A DNA stretch of 29,003 nucleotides, from the NCBI GenBank assembly GCA_937925595.1, contig CALALQ010000152.1, positions 1 through 29,003 of the forward strand, written 5' to 3'. The position numbers and the translations under genes were made by a program. The DNA is from an uncultured Demequina sp. (GTDB taxonomy: Bacteria; Actinomycetota; Actinomycetes; Actinomycetales; Demequinaceae). Below, one piece after another: positions 21,861-29,003 of this stretch. A model generated the notes under the pieces. The model was given only the letters and a program-made list of their open reading frames with translations, made no database searches and was not told the origin of the DNA. The first letter of the stretch is position 1. Every line of letters begins with the position of its first letter.

Positions 21861-23396
21861 GTGACAACGACGCACGTGAAGCTAGAGATGCGCAACATCA
21901 CCATGGAGTTTCCTGGTGTCAAGGCGCTTGATGACGTCACCCTGACGGTGCGCGCCGGCGAGATTCACGCCATCTGTGGCGAGAACGGTGCCGGCAAGTC
22001 CACCCTCATGAAGGTGCTGTCTGGCGTGTACCCGCACGGCACCTATCAGGGTGACGTTGTGCTCGACGGCGAGGTTGTCGAGTTCAAGGACCTCAAGTCC
22101 TCCGAGCACGCGGGCGTGGTGATCATCCACCAGGAGCTCGCGCTCATCCCCGAACTGTCCGTCACCGAGAACATCTTCCTTGGCAACGAGGTCGTCTCCA
22201 AGGGCCTCATCGACTGGGACGAGGCTCGCGTGCGCACCCTCGACCTGCTCGCGCGCGTTGGCCTCGAGGTGGACCCGGCGACCCCCATCAAGCGACTCGG
22301 TGTGGGTCAGCAGCAGCTTGTCGAGATCGCCAAGGCGCTCTCGAAGGACGTGAAGCTCCTCATCCTCGACGAGCCCACCTCTGCGCTCAACGAGGAGGAC
22401 TCCGAGAACCTCCTCGAGCTGCTGCGCGGCTTCCGCGCCAAGGGCCTCACCTCGATCATGATCAGCCACAAGCTCAACGAGATCGCCGCTGTCGCCGACG
22501 CGGTGACGATCATCCGCGACGGCAAGACCGTCGAGCGCATCGACGTCACCGATGGGCCGCTCGACGAAGACCGCATCATCCGCGGCATGGTGGGCCGCTC
22601 GCTTGAGTCACGCTTCCCCACCCACGAGCCGAACATCGGCGAGGTCTTCTTCGAGGTCAACGACTGGGTTGTCGAAGACCCTGCCCTGCCCGGCCGCCTC
22701 ATCTGCAAGAACGCGAGCTTCAACGTGCGCCGCGGCGAGATTGTCGGCTTCGCGGGCCTCATGGGTGCCGGTCGCACCGAGCTGGTCCGCTCCATCTTCG
22801 GCCGCTCCTACGGCGTGTACCGGTCCGGCTCCGTTCGCATGAACGGCGAGGAGATCCACCTGCCCACCGTGGAGTCCGCCATCGAGCATGGCCTCGCCTA
22901 CGTTCCCGAGGACCGCAAGACCCTGGGCCTGAACCTGCTCGACACCATCCGCCGCACGGTGGTCTCCGCCCGCCTTGGCAAGATCGTGCGCAACAAGCTG
23001 GTTGACGACGACGCCGAGTTCACCGCCGCCGAGGGCTACCGCAAGTCCCTGCGCATCAAGACTCCTTCCGTCAACGAGGGTGTCGTGAAGCTCTCTGGCG
23101 GCAACCAGCAGAAGGTCGTCCTCGCCAAGTGGATGTTCACCGAGCCGGAGCTGCTGATCCTCGACGAGCCCACGCGCGGCATCGACGTCGGCGCCAAGTA
23201 CGAGATCTACGCGCTGATCCAGCAGCTCGCAGACTCGGGCCGCGGCGTGATCGTCGTCTCCTCTGAGCTTCCTGAGCTGCTGGGTCTTGCCGACCGCATC
23301 TACACGGTGTGCGAAGGCCGAATCACCGGCGAACTCACCAAAGACCAGGCGGACCAGGAGTCCCTGATGCGCCTCATGACAACCACCAGCCACTAA
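21861..23396 (+). CDS. gguA: monosaccharide ABC transporter ATP-binding protein (GguA/MmsA/XylG type)
   Basis: Double-domain CUT2-family ATPase of 511 residues that energises monosaccharide import. The first domain has Walker [10 protein letters not shown] (residues 40-48), a signature-like LGVGQQQ near 147 and Walker [16 protein letters not shown] near 166-180. The second domain has the degenerate P-loop GLMGAGRTE typical of this family, LSGGNQQK near 411 and [14 protein letters not shown] near 432. The start [23 protein letters not shown] matches the multiple-monosaccharide (MmsA/GguA) branch. A GTG start is used, with AGGAG (21841-21845) somewhat far upstream and GGGGA closer. First gene of a three-gene operon. 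The transported sugar could be xylose, arabinose, galactose or glucose. Confidence 0.93.
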   Translation: MTTTHVKLEMRNITMEFPGVKALDDVTLTVRAGEIHAICGENGAGKSTLMKVLSGVYPHGTYQGDVVLDGEVVEFKDLKSSEHAGVVIIHQELALIPELSVTENIFLGNEVVSKGLIDWDEARVRTLDLLARVGLEVDPATPIKRLGVGQQQLVEIAKALSKDVKLLILDEPTSALNEEDSENLLELLRGFRAKGLTSIMISHKLNEIAAVADAVTIIRDGKTVERIDVTDGPLDEDRIIRGMVGRSLESRFPTHEPNIGEVFFEVNDWVVEDPALPGRLICKNASFNVRRGEIVGFAGLMGAGRTELVRSIFGRSYGVYRSGSVRMNGEEIHLPTVESAIEHGLAYVPEDRKTLGLNLLDTIRRTVVSARLGKIVRNKLVDDDAEFTAAEGYRKSLRIKTPSVNEGVVKLSGGNQQKVVLAKWMFTEPELLILDEPTRGIDVGAKYEIYALIQQLADSGRGVIVVSSELPELLGLADRIYTVCEGRITGELTKDQADQESLMRLMTTTSH

Positions 23397-23432
23397 GGCC
23401 CGAAGTACCACTAGAAAGCAGGAATTCCTCCG

Positions 23433-24785
23433 ATGAAGTCCTTGAAGGCGCTGTTCGGCGGCGATGTGCGGCAGTTCACCATGCTGTTCGCACTCATCGC
23501 GCTGCTGCTGTTCTTCCAGGTTGCCACGGGCGGCAAGGTGCTGACACCGAGCAACATGATGAACCTGATCAACGGCAACTCCTACGTGCTGATCCTTGCG
23601 ATCGGCATGGTGATGGTGATCGTCGTTGGCCACATCGACCTTTCGGTCGGTTCCGTTGCGGCGGTGGTGGGCATCATCGTCGCGCTCACTATTCGAGACT
23701 GGGGCATCCCGTGGTGGCTCGGCATCCTCATCGGCATCGCTGTCGGCCTCGTCATCGGCCTGTGGCAAGGGTGGTGGGTCGCCTACGTCGGAGTGCCAGG
23801 CTTCATCGCGACGCTTGCGGGAATGATGTTCTTCCGCGGCCTCAACCAGTACATCGGCAAGTCCAACTCGGTGCCGGTTCCTGAGCAGATCCAGTGGCTT
23901 GGCGGCGGCTACCTGCCCGAGTGGGGCCCCAACACGGGCCTCAACAACTCGACCCTGCTGCTCGGCATCATCGCGATCGCCTACGTCATCTGGCGTGAGT
24001 TCCAGCTGCGTCGTCGCGCTCAGCGCATTGGCGACCAGCCCAACTCCGCTCTCGTCGTGGGCATGCGCGTCACGGTGCTCGTGGCCGTCATCGTCTACGT
24101 GACGTACCTGTACGGCACCGGCCGCCCCGGCACCTCGTTCCCGGTCCCGGGCGTGCTGCTCGTGCTGCTCATCATCGGCTACCACATCCTCACTCAGCGT
24201 ATGGCGCTCGGCCGCCACATCTACGCGGTCGGTGGCAACAAGGCCGCGGCGGCACTGTCCGGTGTCTCGACCCGCAGGACCTACTTCTTCGCCATGGCGA
24301 ACATGTCGGTGCTCGCGGCACTCGCCGGCATCGTGTTCATCGGTCGCTCGACCTCCTCCGGTCCGTTCGACGGCACCAACTGGGAGCTCGACGCCATTGC
24401 CGCCGTGTTCATCGGTGGCGCGGCGGTGTCCGGCGGCATCGGCACCGTGACCGGCTCGATCATCGGTGGCCTGGTCATGGCGACCCTGAACAACGGGCTG
24501 CAGCTCATGGGTGTTGGCTCTGACGCAACCCAGATGATCAAGGGCCTCGTGCTCCTGCTTGCCGTCGCGTTCGACGTCTACAGCAAGCAGCAGGGAAAGC
24601 CCTCGATCACGGGCGCACTCATCGCTGCACTGCAGCGCACCAAGACTTCTCCGGAGGAGCTCGCCATCGTGGCGGCGAACCCGGAGATCGAAGGCCAGGA
24701 GGCCGGCCTGCAGACGGCCTCCTCGGCTGGAGACACGACGCATCCAAAGAAGGATGCGCCCAATGGAAGGAATACAACGGAATGA
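23433..24785 (+). CDS. gguB: monosaccharide ABC transporter permease (GguB/MmsB/XylH type)
   Basis: Integral membrane permease of the CUT2 family, 450 residues with about ten or more hydrophobic helices. VIVVGHIDLSVGSVAAVVG near residues 66-84 and the later GGAAVSGGIGTVTGSIIGGLVMATLNNGL-type segment are the family's conserved EAA-equivalent regions. The long insertion YLPEWGPNTGLNNSTLLLG and the RRAQRIGDQ loop are typical of the multiple-monosaccharide branch. A cytoplasmic tail of about 55 residues after the last helix (TSPEELAIVAANPEIEGQE onward) is charged and probably disordered. It follows gguA by 36 bases with AGGA near the ATG, and its TGA overlaps the chvE ATG (ATGA). Confidence 0.94.
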   Translation: MKSLKALFGGDVRQFTMLFALIALLLFFQVATGGKVLTPSNMMNLINGNSYVLILAIGMVMVIVVGHIDLSVGSVAAVVGIIVALTIRDWGIPWWLGILIGIAVGLVIGLWQGWWVAYVGVPGFIATLAGMMFFRGLNQYIGKSNSVPVPEQIQWLGGGYLPEWGPNTGLNNSTLLLGIIAIAYVIWREFQLRRRAQRIGDQPNSALVVGMRVTVLVAVIVYVTYLYGTGRPGTSFPVPGVLLVLLIIGYHILTQRMALGRHIYAVGGNKAAAALSGVSTRRTYFFAMANMSVLAALAGIVFIGRSTSSGPFDGTNWELDAIAAVFIGGAAVSGGIGTVTGSIIGGLVMATLNNGLQLMGVGSDATQMIKGLVLLLAVAFDVYSKQQGKPSITGALIAALQRTKTSPEELAIVAANPEIEGQEAGLQTASSAGDTTHPKKDAPNGRNTTE

Positions 24786-25894
24786 AGAAGCAACTGACGG
24801 CGCTGTTCGCCATCACGGCTGCAGGGGCCCTCGCGCTCAGCGGCTGCTCTTCGGAGCGCACGACGGACACGCCCTCGACCGGTGCGACCGGCGCAACCGC
24901 GGGTGGCCAGTGCATCGCGGACGGCGCAGCAATCGGCGTCGCTCTGCCCCAGAAGACGTCTGAGAACTGGGTCCTCGCGGAGCAGCTGTTCAACGACGGC
25001 CTCACCGAGGCGGGCTTCGAGCCCATCGTCCAGTTCGCCAACAACGGCGTGACCGAGCAGCAGAACCAGATCTCCTCCATGGTGGAGCGCGGCGCCAAGG
25101 TCATCATCGTTGGTGCGATCGACGGCTCCCAGCTCGGTGGCCAGCTTGAGGCTGCCAAGGAGGCCGGCGCAACGGTTCTCGCCTACGACCGTCTGGTGAA
25201 GAACACCGAGGCTGTTGACGCGTACATCGCGTTCGACAACTACAAGGTGGGTGTGCTCCAGGGCACCGCTCTGCTCCAGGGTCTTGCCGAGCGCAAGGGT
25301 GAGGGCCCCTACAACATCGAGCTCATCGCCGGTTCGTCCGACGACGCCAACTCGACCCCGTTCTTCGAGGGCGCCATGAGCGTTCTGCAGCCCAAGATCG
25401 ACGACGGCACGCTCGTCGTGGTCTCCGGCCAGACGACGTTCGAGCAGGTTGCCACCCAGGGTTGGAAGGCCGAGAACGCGCAGAAGCGCATGGACACCGT
25501 CCTTTCCGGCTCCTACCCCGGTGACAAGGAGATCCACGGCATCCTGTCCCCCAACGACACCCTCGCCCGTGCGGCCCTGACCTCCGTGTCGCAGGCCGGC
25601 AAGGACCTCCCGGTCATCACCGGTCAGGACTCCGAGGTTGAGTCGGTCAAGTCCATCGTGGCTGGCGAGCAGTACTCCACCATCTACAAGGACACCCGCG
25701 AGCTCGTTGCGCAGTCCATCGCGACGGTCAAGGAGCTGCAGAACTGCGGTGAGATCCCGATCAACGACACCACGTCGTACGACAACGGTGTGAAGGTGGT
25801 TCCGGCTTACCTTCTCGAGCCGATCATCGTGACGCAGACCAACGCTGCCGAGGTCTACGCCAACGACCCGACGCTGGGCGAGCTCACCAAGTAA
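24782..25894 (+). CDS. chvE: monosaccharide-binding lipoprotein (ChvE type)
   Basis: Substrate-binding protein of the importer, 370 residues, anchored as a lipoprotein: lipobox LSGC with Cys22, followed by a Ser/Thr/Gly linker to about residue 42. The mature domain is a type I periplasmic-binding fold: IGVALPQKTSENWVLAEQLFNDGL, AKVIIVGAIDGSQLGGQLEAAKEAGATVLAYDRLV, an IELIAGSSDDANSTPFFEGA hinge segment and GILSPNDTLARAAL. The order in the operon (ATPase, permease, binding protein) differs from the chvE-gguA-gguB order known in Agrobacterium. Codon use is highly biased, suggesting strong expression. A very stable hairpin follows the stop. Confidence 0.94.
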   Translation: MKKQLTALFAITAAGALALSGCSSERTTDTPSTGATGATAGGQCIADGAAIGVALPQKTSENWVLAEQLFNDGLTEAGFEPIVQFANNGVTEQQNQISSMVERGAKVIIVGAIDGSQLGGQLEAAKEAGATVLAYDRLVKNTEAVDAYIAFDNYKVGVLQGTALLQGLAERKGEGPYNIELIAGSSDDANSTPFFEGAMSVLQPKIDDGTLVVVSGQTTFEQVATQGWKAENAQKRMDTVLSGSYPGDKEIHGILSPNDTLARAALTSVSQAGKDLPVITGQDSEVESVKSIVAGEQYSTIYKDTRELVAQSIATVKELQNCGEIPINDTTSYDNGVKVVPAYLLEPIIVTQTNAAEVYANDPTLGELTK

Positions 25895-25909
25895 CGCTCA
25901 GTAACAGAC

Positions 25910-25942
25910 GAGGGCCCCTCCAGCACAACCGGAGGGGCCCTC
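25910..25942 (+). terminator. strong hairpin after the gguA-gguB-chvE operon
   Basis: GAGGGCCCCTCC (25910-25921) and GGAGGGGCCCTC (25931-25942) form a perfect 12-pair stem with a 9-base loop, 15 bases after the chvE stop. It is followed by TCTGCATGTC rather than a U-run. It is placed to serve both the rightward operon and the leftward racemase gene. Confidence 0.85.
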
Positions 25943-25991
25943 TCTGCATGTCGGGGCATGTGGGGCCGGCGCGCGACTCGTCAGTCAGCCG

Positions 25992-26038
25992 CCGAGAGTC
26001 CGTCACCGAGAATCAGTCACCGAGAATCAGTCGCCGAG
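25992..26038. repeat. 14-base tandem repeat at the racemase 3' end
   Basis: Units at 25992-26005 (2 mismatches to the consensus), 26006-26019, 26020-26033 (1 mismatch) and a partial CCGAG (26034-26038); consensus CCGAGAATCAGTCA. On the minus strand each unit carries a TGA-type stop region, and the racemase-like gene ends at 26027 inside the third copy. Confidence 0.85.
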
Positions 26039-26731
26039 CGCGAACTCGAGTGCAGCGGCCACGTGGATCTTCACGGTGTCGAAATAGGGGACGTCGAGAT
26101 CGTGCTCGGTGACGACGAGCGGAATCTCGGTGCAGCCAGCGATGACGCCCTGGGCGCCGCGGTCGAGCAGTCGCGAGATCACACCCAGGGCGAGGTCGCG
26201 CCCTTCATCCCTGATGATGCCGCGAGCCAGCTCATCGTAGATGAGGTCGTGGATCGCGGTGAGGTCCGGCTCGTCCGGCACCAGGGTGGTGATGCCGCGC
26301 CCGGCCATGTGGTCGCGATAGAAGGGCTTGCGCATCGTGTATCCGGTGCCGAGCAGAGCCACCGTGTCGAGGCCCGCCGCCTCAATCGCATCAGCGGTCG
26401 CGTCGAGCATGTGAATGAGGGGGATCGAGACGGCCGCCTTCACGTGGTCGGCGACAAGGTGCATCGTGTTCGCACAGATGAGGATCCCCTCCGCGCCGGC
26501 TGCTTCCAATGCCCGGGCATCCTTGGCGAAAGTGGCCCCCAAGCCCTCCCAGTCCCCGGCCGCCTGAGCGTCGGCGATCTGCTCGAAGTTGTAGGAGCGC
26601 ACGAGGAGGTCGGCGGAGGCGTTGCCGCCGAGTGCCTCGTTCACTCCCTCGTTGAGAGCGCGCTCGTAGTCGATGGACGAGTGCCAGGTGATGCCGCCAA
26701 GCAGGCTGAGTCGGCGGGGAATGCTGCGCAT
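26027..26731 (-). CDS. aspartate/glutamate racemase family protein
   Basis: Cofactor-independent amino-acid racemase fold, 234 residues. The two catalytic cysteines of the family are present: ICANTMHL (Cys86) and AGCTEIPL (Cys200). The start MRSIPRRLSLLGGITWHSSIDYERALNEGV fits the usual LGGMSWEST opening of aspartate racemases, here with changes. HMLDATADAI and ALLGTGYTMRKPFYRD are also family segments. The ATG at 26731 is chosen because TAGTGT (26744 to 26739, minus) ends 7 bases before it; a longer in-frame reading to 26812 adds residues with no family match. The substrate could be aspartate, glutamate or a hydantoin-type compound. It diverges from the MerR gene. Confidence 0.9.
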   Translation of the reverse strand: MRSIPRRLSLLGGITWHSSIDYERALNEGVNEALGGNASADLLVRSYNFEQIADAQAAGDWEGLGATFAKDARALEAAGAEGILICANTMHLVADHVKAAVSIPLIHMLDATADAIEAAGLDTVALLGTGYTMRKPFYRDHMAGRGITTLVPDEPDLTAIHDLIYDELARGIIRDEGRDLALGVISRLLDRGAQGVIAGCTEIPLVVTEHDLDVPYFDTVKIHVAAALEFALGD

Positions 26732-26738
26732 ACTGCCG

Positions 26739-26744
26739 ACACTA
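26739..26744 (-). promoter_or_regulatory. -10 box for the racemase gene (leaderless)
   Basis: TAGTGT on the minus strand ends 7 bases before the ATG at 26731. It decides between the two possible starts of this gene. Confidence 0.5.
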
Positions 26745-26809
26745 ACCCAGGGCGGTTCGTGGCGACTGAAGGAAGAGGGGGGCAGGCAGGCGGGAACAGA
26801 CGGCGCGAA

Positions 26810-26829
26810 CATTCCATTACAGTGGAATG
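26810..26829 (+). promoter_or_regulatory. merR operator overlapping its -10 box and start
   Basis: CATTCCA (26810-26816) and TGGAATG (26823-26829) are perfect 7-base inverted arms with a 6-base spacer, a MerR-type dyad. The -10-like TACAGT (26818-26823) lies inside it and ends 6 bases before the ATG at 26830. Binding here should block transcription, so the regulator probably represses itself. Confidence 0.6.
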
Positions 26830-27249
26830 ATGCGCATCGGTGAACTTGCCGCCCAGGCGGGCGTCACAGCCAAGACCATCCGCTTCTATGAGGGTCGCGG
26901 TCTGCTAGCCGCACCTGAGCGCAGAGCCAACGGTTATCGCGACTACGGGTCCGACGCCGTGGAGCGCCTGCGCTTCATCCGCGACTCGCAGGCGGCCGGG
27001 TTGACGCTCGCGGAGACGGGCGAGATTCTCCGTATGAAGGACGAGGGCACGGGCACGTGCCATCACACCCAGGCGCTGCTCGACAAGCATCTCGCGGACA
27101 TCGACAAGCAGATCGACTCGCTGCTAGCGGCGCGCGCCGAGCTCACCGCTTTGGCGAGGCGCGCCGAGCTGCTTGACCCCGATGAGTGCACCGACCCCAA
27201 TCGGTGCCAGGTACTCAGTGTTGACCTTCCAGTGCACAGTAACGTTTAG
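26830..27249 (+). CDS. MerR-family heavy-metal-responsive regulator (CueR-like)
   Basis: Metal-sensing activator/repressor of 139 residues, the normal MerR-CueR length. The winged helix-turn-helix MRIGELAAQAGVTAKTIRFYEGRGLL (residues 1-26) with NGYRDY is typical. A long dimerisation helix (about 75-108) precedes the metal loop DPDECTDPNRCQVLS with Cys120 and Cys126. An extra CHH at 77-79 may also bind metal. Copper is the most likely inducer because a copA-type ATPase starts 9 bases downstream. The ATG at 26830 is preferred over the ATG immediately before it (26827) from the -10 spacing. Zinc, cadmium or another metal cannot be excluded from the two-cysteine loop alone. Confidence 0.9.
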   Translation: MRIGELAAQAGVTAKTIRFYEGRGLLAAPERRANGYRDYGSDAVERLRFIRDSQAAGLTLAETGEILRMKDEGTGTCHHTQALLDKHLADIDKQIDSLLAARAELTALARRAELLDPDECTDPNRCQVLSVDLPVHSNV

Positions 27250-27252
27250 CGT
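27221..27252 (+). promoter_or_regulatory. MerR-type copA promoter with a 20-bp spacer and dyad
   Basis: TTGACC (27221-27226) and TAGCGT (27247-27252) are separated by 20 bases, the over-long spacer typical of promoters activated by MerR-family proteins. An imperfect dyad centred at 27234/27235 spans 27224-27245 (8 of 11 pairs, with GTGCAC at the centre). The -10 box overlaps the merR stop codon (27247-27249) and ends 6 bases before the copA ATG. Confidence 0.65.
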
Positions 27253-27258
27253 GGAGCC

Positions 27259-29003
27259 ATGAGCACAATCAACCTTGCCGTCGGTGGTATGACTTGCGCG
27301 GGCTGCGCCTCGAACATTCAGCGCGGCCTGGCGGGACTAGAGGGTGTCGAAGAGGCGACGGTCAACCTCGCCACTCGCCGCGCGACCGTGCAGACCGACG
27401 GGACTCTCGACCGCGCCGAGCTGGAAGAGGCGATGCGCGCCACCATCACCGGTCTCGGCTACCAGGTGCTCACGCCAAAGACTGCGCCGGGGACCGCGCC
27501 AGGCATGGCGCCCAAGGCCGCGCCAGGGACGCTGACAAGCCCAGGATCGGAGCACGGCGGCGAGCACGATGAGCACGATGAGCACGCCGGCCACCACGGC
27601 CAGCTTCAGGCCGAGCATGCCGGCCACCACGGCGACCACCATGCCCGCTCCGACCACGACAGCGACGACTCCCAACCCTTCGACGAGCACGCGGCGCACC
27701 TGCAAGCGGACGCCGCCCGAGCGTCGGACCTGCTGAGGCGACTCATCATTGCCGCGATTCTGACTATCCCGCTGCTTGCGATCTCGATGGTGATGGCGCT
27801 GCAGTTCGGCGGTTGGGAGTGGCTCGCGTTCGCGCTCGCCACCCCGGTCACCTTCTACAGCGGCCTGCCTTTCCACCGCAGCACGCTCAAGGGGCTGCGG
27901 CACCGGGCGGTGAACATGGACACGCTCGTGTCGATGGGAACGGTCGCCGCGTGGACGTGGTCAACGGTGGTGCTGCTCGCAGGTCTTGACGCGCACGTCT
28001 ACTTCGAAACGGGTGCCGTGATCGTGTCGCTCATCCTGCTGGGCAAGTGGATCGAGGTGCGCTCGACGGCCAAGGCGGGGGACGCGGTGCGGGCGCTGTC
28101 CAAGCGTCAGGTGAACCGGCCCGACCTCCAGCCAGGCATGACCTTCGACGCGCGTCCCGGTCAGGCGATCGCGACGGACGGCATCGTGGTCGAAGGCGAG
28201 GCCGCCGTCGACACGAGCCTCGTCACCGGCGAGTCCGTGCCGGTGCACGTCGCACCGGGCGCGGAGGTCATCGGCGGCACCATCGTGGTGGACGGCTCGC
28301 TGGTGGTGGAGGCCACGCGTGTGGGCGAGGAGACGACGCTCGCGCAGGTCGCACGCATGGTCGACGAGGCCCTGTCCGGACGGGCGCGCATCCAGCGCCT
28401 TGCGGACCGCATCAGCTCGATCTTTGTCCCCACCGTCATTGGGCTGGCACTCGCCACGCTGGTGGTGTGGCTTGCGGTGACAGGTGACGCCAATCGCGCT
28501 TTCACCGCGGCGGTCGCGGTGCTCATCATCAGCTGCCCGTGCGCGCTGGGCCTCGCGACGCCGCTCGCGACCCTCGTGGGAACTGGCCGTGGCGCCCAGC
28601 TGGGCATCCTCATTCGCGGGCCGCAGGTGCTCGAGGACACGCGCGGCATTCAAACGATCGTGCTCGACAAGACCGGCACCGTGACCGAGGGCCGCATGGC
28701 GGTCACCGCTTCCTCGCCCGACGCTGACTCCGCCCTCCTCGACGCCGCCGGTGCCGTTGAGGCGCGTTCCGAGCATCCCGTGGCGGCCGCGATCGCGGCG
28801 TGGCGAGACGAGGTGGGCGGCGAGCGCCCACTCATCAAGGGCTTCCGGTCGTCGCCGGGCCAGGGCGTCACGGCCACGGTGCAGGGACTCGAGCCGCGCG
28901 CCGAGGTCACGATCGGCTCGCGTCGCCTCTTCGACACGGTGCCCGACGCTGTGGCCGCCTGGGCAGCCGATCGCGAGGCTTTGGGCGAGACGGCGGTGTT
29001 CGT
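27259..29003 (+). CDS. copA: copper-type P1B ATPase, 3' end outside window
   Basis: Heavy-metal-exporting P-type ATPase; 581 codons are visible. An N-terminal HMA domain carries GGMTCAGC (Cys13, Cys16). A Pro/Ala/Gly linker (about 81-97) leads to a His-rich segment, with 12 histidines between residues 99 and 133. Membrane helices follow (about 155-180, 183-200, 210-230, 240-258). TGES lies at 323-326, the transmembrane metal motif CPC at 426-428 (SCPCALG), the phosphorylated Asp470 in DKTGT, and the nucleotide-domain His-Pro at 506-507. CPC plus HMA points to Cu(I). The actuator domain is about 14 residues shorter than usual between DAVRAL and the ATDG element (281-308). Its leaderless promoter is MerR-type, so induction by metal is likely. 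Confidence 0.95.
   Translation, partial: MSTINLAVGGMTCAGCASNIQRGLAGLEGVEEATVNLATRRATVQTDGTLDRAELEEAMRATITGLGYQVLTPKTAPGTAPGMAPKAAPGTLTSPGSEHGGEHDEHDEHAGHHGQLQAEHAGHHGDHHARSDHDSDDSQPFDEHAAHLQADAARASDLLRRLIIAAILTIPLLAISMVMALQFGGWEWLAFALATPVTFYSGLPFHRSTLKGLRHRAVNMDTLVSMGTVAAWTWSTVVLLAGLDAHVYFETGAVIVSLILLGKWIEVRSTAKAGDAVRALSKRQVNRPDLQPGMTFDARPGQAIATDGIVVEGEAAVDTSLVTGESVPVHVAPGAEVIGGTIVVDGSLVVEATRVGEETTLAQVARMVDEALSGRARIQRLADRISSIFVPTVIGLALATLVVWLAVTGDANRAFTAAVAVLIISCPCALGLATPLATLVGTGRGAQLGILIRGPQVLEDTRGIQTIVLDKTGTVTEGRMAVTASSPDADSALLDAAGAVEARSEHPVAAAIAAWRDEVGGERPLIKGFRSSPGQGVTATVQGLEPRAEVTIGSRRLFDTVPDAVAAWAADREALGETAVF

Noticed and set aside
22608..24743. 711-residue open frame on the minus strand opposite gguA and gguB
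   Set aside because: It lies antisense to two clear transporter genes; its residues (many His, Asp, Gly, Val repeats) are the usual shadow of G/C-third-position codons, with no recognisable domain.
26732..26812. N-terminal extension of the racemase-like protein
   Set aside because: The extra residues do not fit the family and would cover the -10 box at 26744-26739.
1..29003. tRNA, rRNA, CRISPR arrays, riboswitches, phage or conjugative genes
   Set aside because: I looked for their characteristic repeats, hairpins and proteins and saw none.

Overview
The window is a GC-rich, densely packed stretch of an actinobacterial chromosome. Class II fba, trmH, DedA, pyrE and the scattered purA-purD-purC-purS-purQ genes, GTG starts, many 1-4 base overlaps and mainly G/C third positions suggest Micrococcales (Cellulomonas/Demequina-like). 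That placement is an inference from gene content. I see no rRNA, tRNA, CRISPR array or insertion sequence.

Layout. (1) 1-5.7 kb: exonuclease III (cut by the left edge), a short-chain dehydrogenase, pyrE, a LemA gene between two related membrane-protein genes, then DedA and a SpoU-type RNA methyltransferase fired divergently from a 17-base gap. (2) 5.7-12.7 kb: fructose-bisphosphate aldolase, then purine genes purA, purD, purC, purS, purQ, with a small membrane-anchored protein and a uridine-kinase-like P-loop protein among them. purL is not present. (3) 12.8-19.6 kb, accessory: a secreted protein of unknown function, a luciferase-like oxidoreductase, a GNAT-kinase fusion, a TIM-barrel/phosphotransferase fusion, a small secreted protein plus lipoprotein pair, and a stand-alone paralogue of the TIM barrel. 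(4) 19.6-25.9 kb, sugar uptake: a leftward operon (ROK regulator, single-domain sugar ABC ATPase, TIM-barrel protein) diverges from a rightward gguA-gguB-chvE-type monosaccharide transporter operon closed by a strong hairpin. (5) 26.0-29.0 kb: an Asp/Glu racemase-like gene, a MerR-family metal regulator and a copper-type P1B ATPase cut by the right edge.

Across the window a -10-like hexamer (TANNNT, usually TAGNNT) ends exactly 6 or 7 bases before the start codon of 15 genes, which predicts leaderless mRNAs. In two places two such boxes overlap on opposite strands, giving divergent genes whose start codons lie exactly 18 bases apart. At merR-copA the same pattern combines with inverted repeats to suggest a complete metal-responsive switch. 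The most unusual proteins are the two multidomain fusions at 14.8-17.6 kb and the secreted protein/lipoprotein pair lying between the two TIM-barrel paralogues.
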